A stretch of 12,702 nucleotides of DNA. Source: Pseudomonadota bacterium (GTDB lineage: Bacteria > Pseudomonadota > Gammaproteobacteria > Acidiferrobacterales > Acidiferrobacteraceae). Below, one piece after another: positions 7,593 to 12,702 of the stretch. Position 1 is the stretch's first letter. Each line of letters opens with the position of its first letter. The notes beneath the pieces are model-generated. The model did no database searches. It worked only from the letters and a program-made list of their open reading frames with translations, and was not told the origin of the DNA. The stretch is from positions 1-12,702 of the forward strand of contig JAJZZU010000043.1 of assembly GCA_021797365.1 (NCBI GenBank). The letters are read 5' to 3'. Position numbers and translations under genes: made by a program.

Positions 7593-7617
7593 CCGCCTGG
7601 GCCGACAACCCAGGCGG
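7593..7617 (+). terminator. GC-rich hairpin after lipoprotein gene
   Basis: CCGCCTGGG (7593-7601) and CCCAGGCGG (7609-7617) are perfect 9-bp arms around a 7-nt loop, 33 bp after the lipoprotein stop. The position and GC-rich stem suit transcription termination. The following bases (TTCCCAAAG) lack a T-run, so this is a weak or Rho-assisted terminator at best. Confidence 0.5.
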
Positions 7618-7892
7618 TTCCCAAAGATCCCCGAGCACACCCCATCGTCCCTAACCCCAAGCGGAATCCACGCCCGCACATAGATCGCCCGGCAGCAAGA
7701 AGCCCTCGGGTCTGCGGACTGTAGACGGCAGCCGGCTTCACCATTCAAGTGTCTCTCGCGGCACGCGCCTGCGGTCGCCACACCTCCTGCAAGGTTCAGG
7801 GGCGCGACGCGTCGTCCTCGGGTTCGCCACCGCAGGCCCAAGACCGTGGCCGCATCCAGCGCCGTCCGGGGCCGCCCCGGACGACTCCCATT

Positions 7893-7920
7893 GGTTCGTA
7901 TAATGTATATTATGTTAACT
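7893..7920 (+). other. dif: dif-like XerC/XerD recombination site
   Basis: The 28 bp read GGTTCGTATAA (XerC arm), TGTATA (central region), TTATGTTAACT (XerD arm). The E. coli dif site, as I recall it, is GGTGCGCATAA, TGTATA, TTATGTTAAAT. That gives 25 of 28 identical positions, with 9/11 in the XerC arm, 6/6 in the centre and 10/11 in the XerD arm. dif is where XerCD, activated by FtsK, resolves chromosome dimers at the replication terminus. The site sits in an AT-rich island of an otherwise GC-rich non-coding stretch. A copy captured by a Xer-dependent integrating element is the main alternative to the native chromosomal dif. I saw no second copy in the window. Confidence 0.88.
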
Positions 7921-7967
7921 CAAAGACGCCAGAACATAAGGCGAGTTAATGCCAACTCGCCTTTGAG
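7915..7967. repeat. Nested, mutually exclusive inverted repeats beside dif
   Basis: Three short blocks can pair in three ways. Block A (TTAACTC, 7915-7921) pairs with GAGTTAA in block B (7943-7949). Block B (AAGGCGAGTT, 7938-7947) pairs perfectly with AACTCGCCTT in block C (7954-7963) around a 6-nt loop. CTCAAAG in A (7919-7925) pairs with CTTTGAG in C (7961-7967). Block A overlaps the XerD arm of the dif-like site. B:C is the most stable pairing. Confidence 0.7.
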
Positions 7968-8154
7968 CCCTTATCGCAGCGTTACGGACTCGGTCGCCAC
8001 TCGTATCAGGAGCCCTGCTTCTCCCTCGCCGGGCCGGGGTCGGGGCCAGCCCCGCATCAAGGTCGCGGATAGCGTGCCCGGCCTGACACATATCCCCCGC
8101 ACGATTTCTGCGCGATAATGTGCGACGCGAGGTCATCATGGAGGAGCATAATCA

Positions 8155-8364
8155 ATGAACACGAACGAAGGGCTGTTGGATCGCGTCATCCGCGTCATCA
8201 TCGGAGTGGTCTTGATCGCGCTGGCAGTAACCGGTCGGTGGACGCCTTGGGGATGGATCGGGGTCCTGCCTCTCATCACGGGCCTTGTGGGGTTCTGCGG
8301 CCTTTACCAGATACTCGGCATCAAGACCTGTCCCGTAAGGACGGAAAAGCATCGGCCGTCGTAA
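8155..8364 (+). CDS. DUF2892 (YgaP-like) small inner-membrane protein
   Basis: This is a 69-residue protein with two membrane helices (about 11-27 and 32-55) and the family-typical end FCGLYQILGIKTCP, with cysteines C48 and C59. DUF2892 is the membrane part of YgaP, a sulfurtransferase (rhodanese) in E. coli; here the domain stands alone, without rhodanese. The N-terminus MNTNEGLLDRVIRVIIG is also typical. GGAGGAG lies 8 nt before the ATG. The role is unknown; the two cysteines at the membrane face and the presence of TusA and glutaredoxin genes nearby make a link to sulfur or thiol chemistry possible. The nearest downstream gene is 128 bp away on the same strand and may be co-transcribed. 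Confidence 0.88.
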   Translation: MNTNEGLLDRVIRVIIGVVLIALAVTGRWTPWGWIGVLPLITGLVGFCGLYQILGIKTCPVRTEKHRPS

Positions 8365-8492
8365 ACGGCAACATTTCTTGGCGGCGACCGAAACGACGTC
8401 AGCGGCTTTTTCGGTTATGGCAAGGCGTGTGCGCGTGGGAGGACCGCGGGCTTGTATTATCGTGCAGGACGTGCAACTTCGGGAGGAACTCG

Positions 8493-8945
8493 ATGGCAGA
8501 GACGATCAGCGGAAGTGCCTTTCAGGCCGCGTTGACTGGCCCTTTCAGCGGTATCGTGAGCTGGGCACAGCTCACGGAACTGTGGGCCACGGTCCGCGCA
8601 TGCCCGGAGGGATGGTATATCTATGCGATCGGCGAACCCGTGCCCACCGGCGCGGCCGACCCTAAGGCCCTGATACGATTCACCGAGGAGATCGATACGC
8701 TTTTGCGGCGCGAGCATCGCGAGGACTACTGTGGCATCGTCTACGCCGACGACAAGACGCAGCCGAGCTTCATCAAGATCTTCGACCCCCACAACCTGGG
8801 GAGCTCGTGCGGCAGCTCCGGCGTAAAGACCCTGCCGGGATGGCTATTGACGCGTATGCCTCCGGAAACACTGGCCGATCCCCGACCCTTGCCGGAAAGC
8901 CGGAAGCGCTGGTGGCGGGGACTTTTTCAACGCCAGTCCGCCTAA
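8493..8945 (+). CDS. Conserved-looking soluble protein, function unknown
   Basis: The product has 150 residues, no signal peptide and no membrane segment. The frame is open from 8118, but that upstream part overlaps the DUF2892 gene. The ATG at 8493 has GGAGG 6 nt upstream, so it is preferred. The sequence is balanced and looks structured: it has a helix-rich N-terminus, EGWYIYAIGEP (39-49), an acidic/basic helix with EEIDTLLRREHREDYCGIVY (65-84), KIFDPHNLGSSCGSSG (95-110) and a tryptophan/arginine-rich tail (RKRWWRGLF, 138-146). Cysteines are C37, C80 and C106. I do not recognise a named domain. A short hairpin followed by TTTT overlaps the stop codon. The gene sits between a DUF2892 protein and a glutaredoxin-like protein, which hints at but does not prove a redox or sulfur role. 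Confidence 0.8.
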   Translation: MAETISGSAFQAALTGPFSGIVSWAQLTELWATVRACPEGWYIYAIGEPVPTGAADPKALIRFTEEIDTLLRREHREDYCGIVYADDKTQPSFIKIFDPHNLGSSCGSSGVKTLPGWLLTRMPPETLADPRPLPESRKRWWRGLFQRQSA

Positions 8946-8955
8946 GGGCGGTTTT
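8938..8955 (+). terminator. Short hairpin plus T4 at gene end
   Basis: CCGCC (8938-8942) and GGCGG (8947-8951) form a 5-bp stem around the stop codon, directly followed by TTTT (8952-8955). This is a compact intrinsic-terminator shape, but the stem is short. Confidence 0.4.
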
Positions 8956-9070
8956 GCCTTTAGGTTGCATCTGCCATAATCCCCGCATGCATGATGGGGA
9001 TGTGCGGTCATAATTGCGCCCCGCGCCCCGCCCCTATTCTCGGCCCATTGCGGGTCGCGGCCCGGCATGC

Positions 9071-9085
9071 GGAGAAAGGGAATTG
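9071..9085 (+). promoter_or_regulatory. Ribosome binding site deciding a TTG start
   Basis: GGAG at 9071-9074, within GGAGAAAGGG, sits 8 nt before the TTG at 9083-9085. This supports a non-ATG start for the glutaredoxin-like gene over the TTG at 9014, which follows a stop codon (9011-9013) and lacks a purine-rich site. Confidence 0.55.
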
Positions 9086-9328
9086 CCAAAAGCGATCGAT
9101 CTCTATACAAGCCCCGGATGCCCGGATTGCGCGGCGCTGAAGGCGTGGTTTGCGGCACACGACATAACATTCATGGAACACGACTTGAGCCGACCGGGGG
9201 CCGCCGATAAGGCCAAGACGGAATTCGGTGTGCGCATCGCCCCCATCACGGTCTATGAGGGACAGGTGTTCTACGGAACCGCCCAGGAGCAATTACCGCG
9301 ATTGCAGCGCCTCTTCGGCCTCGATTGA
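9083..9328 (+). CDS. Glutaredoxin-like thiol-disulfide oxidoreductase
   Basis: This is a small thioredoxin-fold protein of 81 residues. The active-site CPDC (13-16) follows IDLYTSPG, and the cis-proline is expected at P54 (RIAPITVYEG, 51-60). The end FYGTAQEQLPRLQRLFGL is typical of monothiol/dithiol glutaredoxins and NrdH-like proteins. The probable start is TTG at 9083, because GGAG (9071-9074) lies 8 nt upstream and the product then begins just before the first beta strand. A TTG at 9014 would add 23 proline/arginine-rich residues without family character, and no ATG or GTG lies in frame at a sensible position. Its partner (glutathione, thioredoxin reductase or another protein) cannot be told from the sequence. 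Confidence 0.85.
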   Translation: MPKAIDLYTSPGCPDCAALKAWFAAHDITFMEHDLSRPGAADKAKTEFGVRIAPITVYEGQVFYGTAQEQLPRLQRLFGLD

Positions 9329-9454
9329 ACGGACCTGCCCCGTCTAAACCGCCTCGATCTTCCGCGAAGGTGCGCGAACACGCTTAAGAAACCAGATTAA
9401 GACATTTTAGTAAGAACCTATTTCCCAACGATTTATTTGAGGATAAGTCTTTCC

Positions 9455-10699
9455 ATGGGATACGCGCGACTCCCGCGCGAAGCGCGGCTTCTGATCGTTA
9501 TTCGGGCCGCGCGTAGCGTAGGCCAAGGGGCGCTTGTCGTGGACTTCGCGCTCTATTTGCACGCGCTCCACTGGTCCGCCCCCGCAATCGGGGGGCTTTT
9601 TATGGTGGCGCTGCTGGCGTCGGCGACGCTCGCGCTGTTCGTGGGACCGTTATCCGATACACGCGGGCGTAAGGCCTTCTTGCAGGCCTATGAGTGGGTC
9701 CAGATGGCCGCGGCCCTCATGGCGCTCACGGATTCGCGCAGCGCCGTGCTTGCGATCGCGGCCATTCTTGGCGGCTTTGGCCACGGCTTGAATGGGGGCG
9801 CCGGCCCTTTTGCGCCGGTCGAGCTCGCCTGGCTTTCCGAGATGGTCGAGGCCCGGGACCGTGCCGCGGTCTATAGCCTGAACACGGCCATGGGGTTTTC
9901 GGGTATGGCGCTGGGGGCGCTGCTCGCTGCGCTCCCTTCCTTTCTGGGAACCCTCCTCCCGGGACCGCTTGCCTATCGTCCGCTGTTTCTTCTGGTGCTT
10001 TTGGGCGCCCTGCTCGGCCTTGTCCTGCTGCGCGCCATCCCCGAGGTCGCGCGACTGGAACCAGGCCAGAAGCACGATACTGATGATACCAGGGCCGTGG
10101 CGGATGCCTTGACGCGCGCCGAGAACCGCAAGCTCCTCAAACTTTTCGGGATCAATGCGCTAAACGGCATAGGCATAGGTTTCATGGGGCCGTTGATGGC
10201 CTACTGGTTTGCGATCCGGTTTCACCATGGCCCTTTAAGCATCGGGCCCATCATGAGCGTGGCATTGATCGTCACCGCCGTCTCCTCACTCCTGGTAGGT
10301 CGCCTGACGCGTCGTTACGGGGTCGTAAAATCCGTGCTCGTGATGCGCTATCTGGGGCTTGCGGTGTTGCTGATACTGCCGCTTTCACCCTCTTTCCCGA
10401 TAGCGGCGATCCTTTACATCATCCGCTCGGCGCTCAATCGTGGCACGGCCGGTGCGCGCCAGGCGCTCAATCTTGGCCTCGTCCGTGGCCATCGGCGCGG
10501 GCTGGCCGCGAGCCTCAACAACGTCGCGGTCCAGATGCCACGCGCCGTGGGGCCCGTATTCGCGGGCCTCCTCTATCATGCCGGCTTTCTCGCACTCCCA
10601 TTCTTCATTGGTGGCGGCTTCCAGGCGATCTACCTCGTCCTCTACCGTCGCCTGTTTCGGGATTCGCCATCGGTGCCGCTCACCTCCCCTTCCGAGTAA
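9455..10699 (+). CDS. Major facilitator superfamily transporter
   Basis: This is an inner-membrane secondary transporter of 414 residues with about 12 hydrophobic helices in two halves, joined by a hydrophilic loop (about 197-230, rich in D, E, K and R). The MFS loop 2-3 signature is clear: GPLSDTRGRK (64-73). A weaker counterpart lies in the second half (GRLTRRYG, 282-289). Family membership is secure, but the substrate is not: nothing in the sequence tells sugar, drug or ion transport apart. ATG at 9455 has GAGGA 11 nt upstream; a TTG at 9437 would add six residues. The 100 bp upstream is unusually AT-rich, contains TTAAGA twice (9384, 9397) and probably holds the promoter. The gene stands alone. 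Confidence 0.9.
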   Translation: MGYARLPREARLLIVIRAARSVGQGALVVDFALYLHALHWSAPAIGGLFMVALLASATLALFVGPLSDTRGRKAFLQAYEWVQMAAALMALTDSRSAVLAIAAILGGFGHGLNGGAGPFAPVELAWLSEMVEARDRAAVYSLNTAMGFSGMALGALLAALPSFLGTLLPGPLAYRPLFLLVLLGALLGLVLLRAIPEVARLEPGQKHDTDDTRAVADALTRAENRKLLKLFGINALNGIGIGFMGPLMAYWFAIRFHHGPLSIGPIMSVALIVTAVSSLLVGRLTRRYGVVKSVLVMRYLGLAVLLILPLSPSFPIAAILYIIRSALNRGTAGARQALNLGLVRGHRRGLAASLNNVAVQMPRAVGPVFAGLLYHAGFLALPFFIGGGFQAIYLVLYRRLFRDSPSVPLTSPSE

Positions 10700-10702
10700 C
10701 CA

Positions 10703-10960
10703 TTAAGCGGCGTTATCAATGGTGACCTCAAACCGTTCAAGCGGAATCGCGCGACGCCAAGACGACCACCCGGCGCTGAGGGAGCAATTAGTCAATTGGT
10801 GCGCCGTGGAAATCCAGGCTAGCCGTGCCTCGGGCCGGGCTCGTCCAACAGCCGGTTTAGATCGCGGCTCGCTACGCTCTCGCGATCTAACCTTATCCGT
10901 TATCGCTTTGCAGGGGAACCTCACCCTTATTTGAGGAGCAGCAAGATACTTGACCCTCAT
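10703..10960 (-). pseudogene. Possible gene remnant or repeat-borne ORF
   Basis: The minus-strand frame encodes 85 residues. The last 30 or so (NCSLSAGWSSWRRAIPLERF, then EVTIDNAA) have a balanced, protein-like composition. The first 50 are arginine-rich and read across a hairpin, which suggests chance coding. There is no clear ribosome binding site. It could be the 3' end of a lost gene, or a dispersed repeat with a spurious frame. I cannot assign it to a family. Confidence 0.3.
10854..10892. repeat. Imperfect hairpin
   Basis: TAGATCGCG (10858-10866) and CGCGATCTA (10881-10889) are perfect 9-bp complements with a 14-nt loop. The outer bases GGTT and ACC extend the stem with one bulged T. 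No T-run follows on either strand, so it is not a standard terminator. It may belong to a dispersed repeat. Confidence 0.55.
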
Positions 10961-10978
10961 GGCCGCGTGGACTAATGT
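10950..10978 (+). promoter_or_regulatory. Candidate sigma-70 promoter for tusA cluster
   Basis: TTGACC (10950-10955, five of six to the -35 consensus) is followed after 17 bp by TAATGT (10973-10978, a weak -10). It would give a leader of roughly 120 nt before tusA. The call rests on spacing and the -35 alone. Confidence 0.35.
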
Positions 10979-11106
10979 GCACCTTTACGTACACGTCAGA
11001 TTATGTGCGTGGACGGTCGTGACGGATGGCAGCAAGAGGCGTGCGTGGCCGCCGCAGTCGTCCAATACAACCATGACGCGAAGTGTGTTCGCCGGAGGAA
11101 ACCGAT

Positions 11107-11346
11107 ATGTCCGATTACGATAAAGCGCTTGATGCCCGCGGGCTCAACTGTCCATTACCCATTCTTCGAACGAAGAAAGCCTTGACCGACCTCTCACCGG
11201 GCCAAGTTTTGCAGATCGTGGCAACTGATCCGGGGGCCATCAAGGATTTCCAGGCTTTTGCCGCACAGACCGGCAACGAATTGATTGCATCCCATGAGGG
11301 CAATGGGGAGTTCGTTTTTTTACTACGAAAGAAGTCTCATCAATAG
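11107..11346 (+). CDS. tusA: TusA/SirA-family sulfur carrier protein
   Basis: This is a 79-residue cytoplasmic sulfur-relay protein. The hallmark LDARGLNCPLPILRTKKAL (8-26) holds the persulfide-carrying C15 followed by P16, and the rest fits the compact two-layer fold (VLQIVATDPGAIKDF and onward). TusA passes sulfur for tRNA thiolation, and in sulfur oxidisers related copies move sulfane sulfur in oxidation pathways. Which role applies here is not decided by sequence, but no tRNA-thiolation gene is nearby. The ATG at 11107 has GGAGGA 7 nt upstream; an earlier ATG at 11083 adds eight residues and is unlikely. The HMA-like gene starts 27 bp downstream and a MerR-family gene follows 4 bp after that, so the three are probably one transcript. 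Confidence 0.9.
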   Translation: MSDYDKALDARGLNCPLPILRTKKALTDLSPGQVLQIVATDPGAIKDFQAFAAQTGNELIASHEGNGEFVFLLRKKSHQ

Positions 11347-11373
11347 AGCGGCGCAGCCGGATGGAGGCTCACC

Positions 11374-11616
11374 ATGGAGACAAGATCCATGTCTTGCGTA
11401 AAGGTCCTGATCCATATCGACGAAGAGCTTGATGAGATGCACATGCGTTGTGTGTCCGAGTACTTGATGAAGATACCGGGGACCGCGGAGGTCGCGTATG
11501 ACGCGCAACGAAGCCATCTGTTGTTGGCAAGTTACGATCCCAAGACGGTATCCGCCGAAACCTTGCTGCGGTCGGTAGGAACACAGGGTTTGCGCGCGCA
11601 ACTGGTCGGATTGTAG
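11374..11616 (+). CDS. HMA-like small protein lacking the CXXC metal site
   Basis: This is an 80-residue protein whose pattern fits the ferredoxin-like beta-alpha-beta-beta-alpha-beta fold of heavy-metal-associated domains: strand VKVLIHI (9-15), helix about 21-33, the turn IPGTAEVAYD (34-43, compare LPGV.V.V in HMA), strand SHLLLASYDP (47-56), helix 59-70 and a final strand. The metal-binding GMxCxxC loop is absent; in its place is IDEELDEMHMRC, with a single cysteine (C26). Canonical copper/mercury binding is therefore unlikely, although M22, H23, M24 and C26 could still coordinate soft metal or carry sulfur. ATG at 11374 has GGAGG 6 nt upstream. It lies between tusA and a MerR-family gene, which suggests a shared task. 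Fold assignment is by pattern only. Confidence 0.75.
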   Translation: METRSMSCVKVLIHIDEELDEMHMRCVSEYLMKIPGTAEVAYDAQRSHLLLASYDPKTVSAETLLRSVGTQGLRAQLVGL

Positions 11617-11620
11617 TGTC

Positions 11621-12142
11621 TTGACTCACCGCCAACGCGCGGGGTCCGGGGATGGCTCAACGAAGACCTTGAAGATCGGCGAAGCGGCACGCATCCTCAA
11701 AACCACGCCACGGACGCTGCGTTTCTATGAGGAGCTGGGCCTGCTAGCGCCCGCGCGCAGCATAGGAAAGACTCGCTGTTATACGACGAGCGACATCTCC
11801 CGCCTCCACGCGGCCTTGAGCTTAACGGAGCTGGGCATCGGCCTGCGCGCTGTGATCGCACTGGCCGATGCTAGACCCAGTAGCCGCACGGGGGGTACGG
11901 CAAGTCGCAAGGTCGATCGTCTTTTCGCCGAAATGCGACGCGACATTGAAGCCAAGAGGGCTCGATGCGAGACGATCTTGCACCAGATCAATGCCGCCGA
12001 AGCCTTGGTGCGCCAATGTTTTGGTTGCCAGGAGCCGCCGCGGCACGATAGGTGCCGCGCTTGTCCCGTGGCACGCCATGTCGACGATGTGCCACTCTTG
12101 CGGCTTGTCTGGGACCAAAACGGCCCAGACATGCGATCCTGA
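11621..12142 (+). CDS. MerR-family regulator with C-terminal cysteine cluster
   Basis: This is a 173-residue regulator. The winged helix-turn-helix is clear (LKIGEAARILKTTPRTLRFYEELGLL, 17-42), followed by a long dimerisation helix (about 95-130). The sensor end carries C133, C136, C145 and C148 as CX2CX8CX2C (QCFGCQEPPRHDRCRACP), with C53 and C116 elsewhere. Mercury MerR uses a different three-cysteine layout, so this is not a standard mercury sensor. The four cysteines could hold zinc, an Fe-S cluster or act as a thiol/persulfide sensor. The start is uncertain: TTG at 11621, 4 bp after the previous stop, is chosen for coupling, but a TTG at 11669 would begin nearer the HTH. It probably belongs to the tusA transcript and may act on it or on merA. 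Confidence 0.85.
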   Translation: MTHRQRAGSGDGSTKTLKIGEAARILKTTPRTLRFYEELGLLAPARSIGKTRCYTTSDISRLHAALSLTELGIGLRAVIALADARPSSRTGGTASRKVDRLFAEMRRDIEAKRARCETILHQINAAEALVRQCFGCQEPPRHDRCRACPVARHVDDVPLLRLVWDQNGPDMRS

Positions 12143-12147
12143 GTCGA

Positions 12148-12178
12148 GGCCCCAGCGGCTGATCCAGGGGCCGCGGTT
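12148..12178 (+). terminator. Hairpin after MerR-family gene
   Basis: GGCCCC (12148-12153) pairs with GGGGCC (12167-12172), and an alternative stem GCGGC/GCCGC (12155-12159/12170-12174) overlaps it. GCGG and a TTTT run follow (12177-12180). It lies 6 bp after the stop, as expected for the end of the tusA-merR transcript. Confidence 0.45.
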
Positions 12179-12253
12179 TTGCCACTATTGGTGTCTCCCG
12201 CCGCTACGCCAGTCACTGGCGCTCTCTTCCCTATACTTATCCCGGCACCCTCC

Positions 12254-12702
<449 letters not shown>

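Larger units (their letters stand above)
7560..8154. other. 595-bp non-coding region holding the dif-like site
   Basis: No open frame here has family-like content or a good ribosome binding site. From left to right I see the hairpin at 7593-7617, then about 270 bp with nothing recognisable. The dif-like site follows (7893-7920), then nested inverted repeats (7915-7967). A GC-rich stretch near 8030-8055 (CGGGG-CCAG-CCCCG hairpin) comes next. A GATAAT sequence (8114-8119) could be a -10 for the DUF2892 gene, although no -35 sits at the right distance. Confidence 0.6.
10700..11106. other. Intergenic region with hairpin and possible remnant
   Basis: No supported gene lies here. The region holds a small minus-strand open frame (10703-10960) whose C-terminal part looks protein-like while its N-terminal part looks random. 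It also holds a hairpin (10854-10892) and a possible sigma-70 promoter (10950-10978) in front of tusA. It may be the scar of a lost gene or element; I see no target-site duplication or paired IS ends. Confidence 0.5.

Noticed and set aside
7899..7904. Perfect TATAAT as a -10 promoter element
   Set aside because: It lies inside the dif-like XerC arm and centre, no -35 is found at 16-18 bp, and no gene starts within 240 bp. The dif match explains the AT-rich sequence better.
8387..8415. ACCGAAA / TTTCGGT inverted repeat after the DUF2892 gene as a terminator
   Set aside because: The 7-bp stem has a 15-nt loop and no trailing T-run outside the stem, so it is too weak to call.
8118..8492. Upstream start for the 150-residue unknown protein
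   Set aside because: It would overlap the whole DUF2892 gene in another frame, and the added sequence is arginine/histidine-rich and random-looking.

Overview
The window reads as chromosomal DNA of a GC-rich gammaproteobacterium. The block pabB-pabC-mltG-tmk-holB-pilZ-tatD matches the gene order known from Escherichia and Pseudomonas. A DoxX-type membrane protein, a TusA-type sulfur carrier and a mercuric reductase make a chemolithotrophic or acidophilic sulfur/metal-exposed lifestyle plausible. That lifestyle is an inference, and I do not name a genus.

Layout. Positions 1-5878 (+) are a compact housekeeping operon: pabB (5' end outside the window), pabC, mltG, tmk, holB, pilZ and tatD. From mltG onward the genes touch or overlap, and mltG runs about 110 bp into tmk. 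A perfect 10-bp inverted repeat separates tatD from a convergent minus-strand gene (5963-6913) for a membrane protein made of two DoxX-like halves. After a 457-bp gap comes a 62-residue His/Asp-rich lipoprotein (7371-7559), and then a 595-bp non-coding stretch.

That non-coding stretch holds the most striking feature. A 28-bp sequence at 7893-7920 matches my recollection of the E. coli chromosome-dimer-resolution site dif at 25 of 28 positions, including the whole central hexamer. Three mutually exclusive inverted repeats lie directly beside it. Three GGGNAGGG (KOPS-like) octamers to its left all point towards it. The window may therefore lie in the replication terminus, or carry a Xer-dependent integration site.

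Right of dif are a DUF2892 small membrane protein, an uncharacterised 150-residue protein, a glutaredoxin-like protein with a probable TTG start, and an MFS transporter. A 407-bp gap with a hairpin and a possible gene remnant follows. The last part is a tight tusA - CXXC-less HMA-like gene - MerR-family regulator cluster, followed by merA (3' end outside the window). The merA promoter has the geometry of a classical mer operator. The MerR-family regulator does not have the cysteine pattern of mercury MerR but carries a C-terminal CX2CX8CX2C cluster. The tusA/HMA-like/MerR trio is the best candidate here for an undescribed small system.
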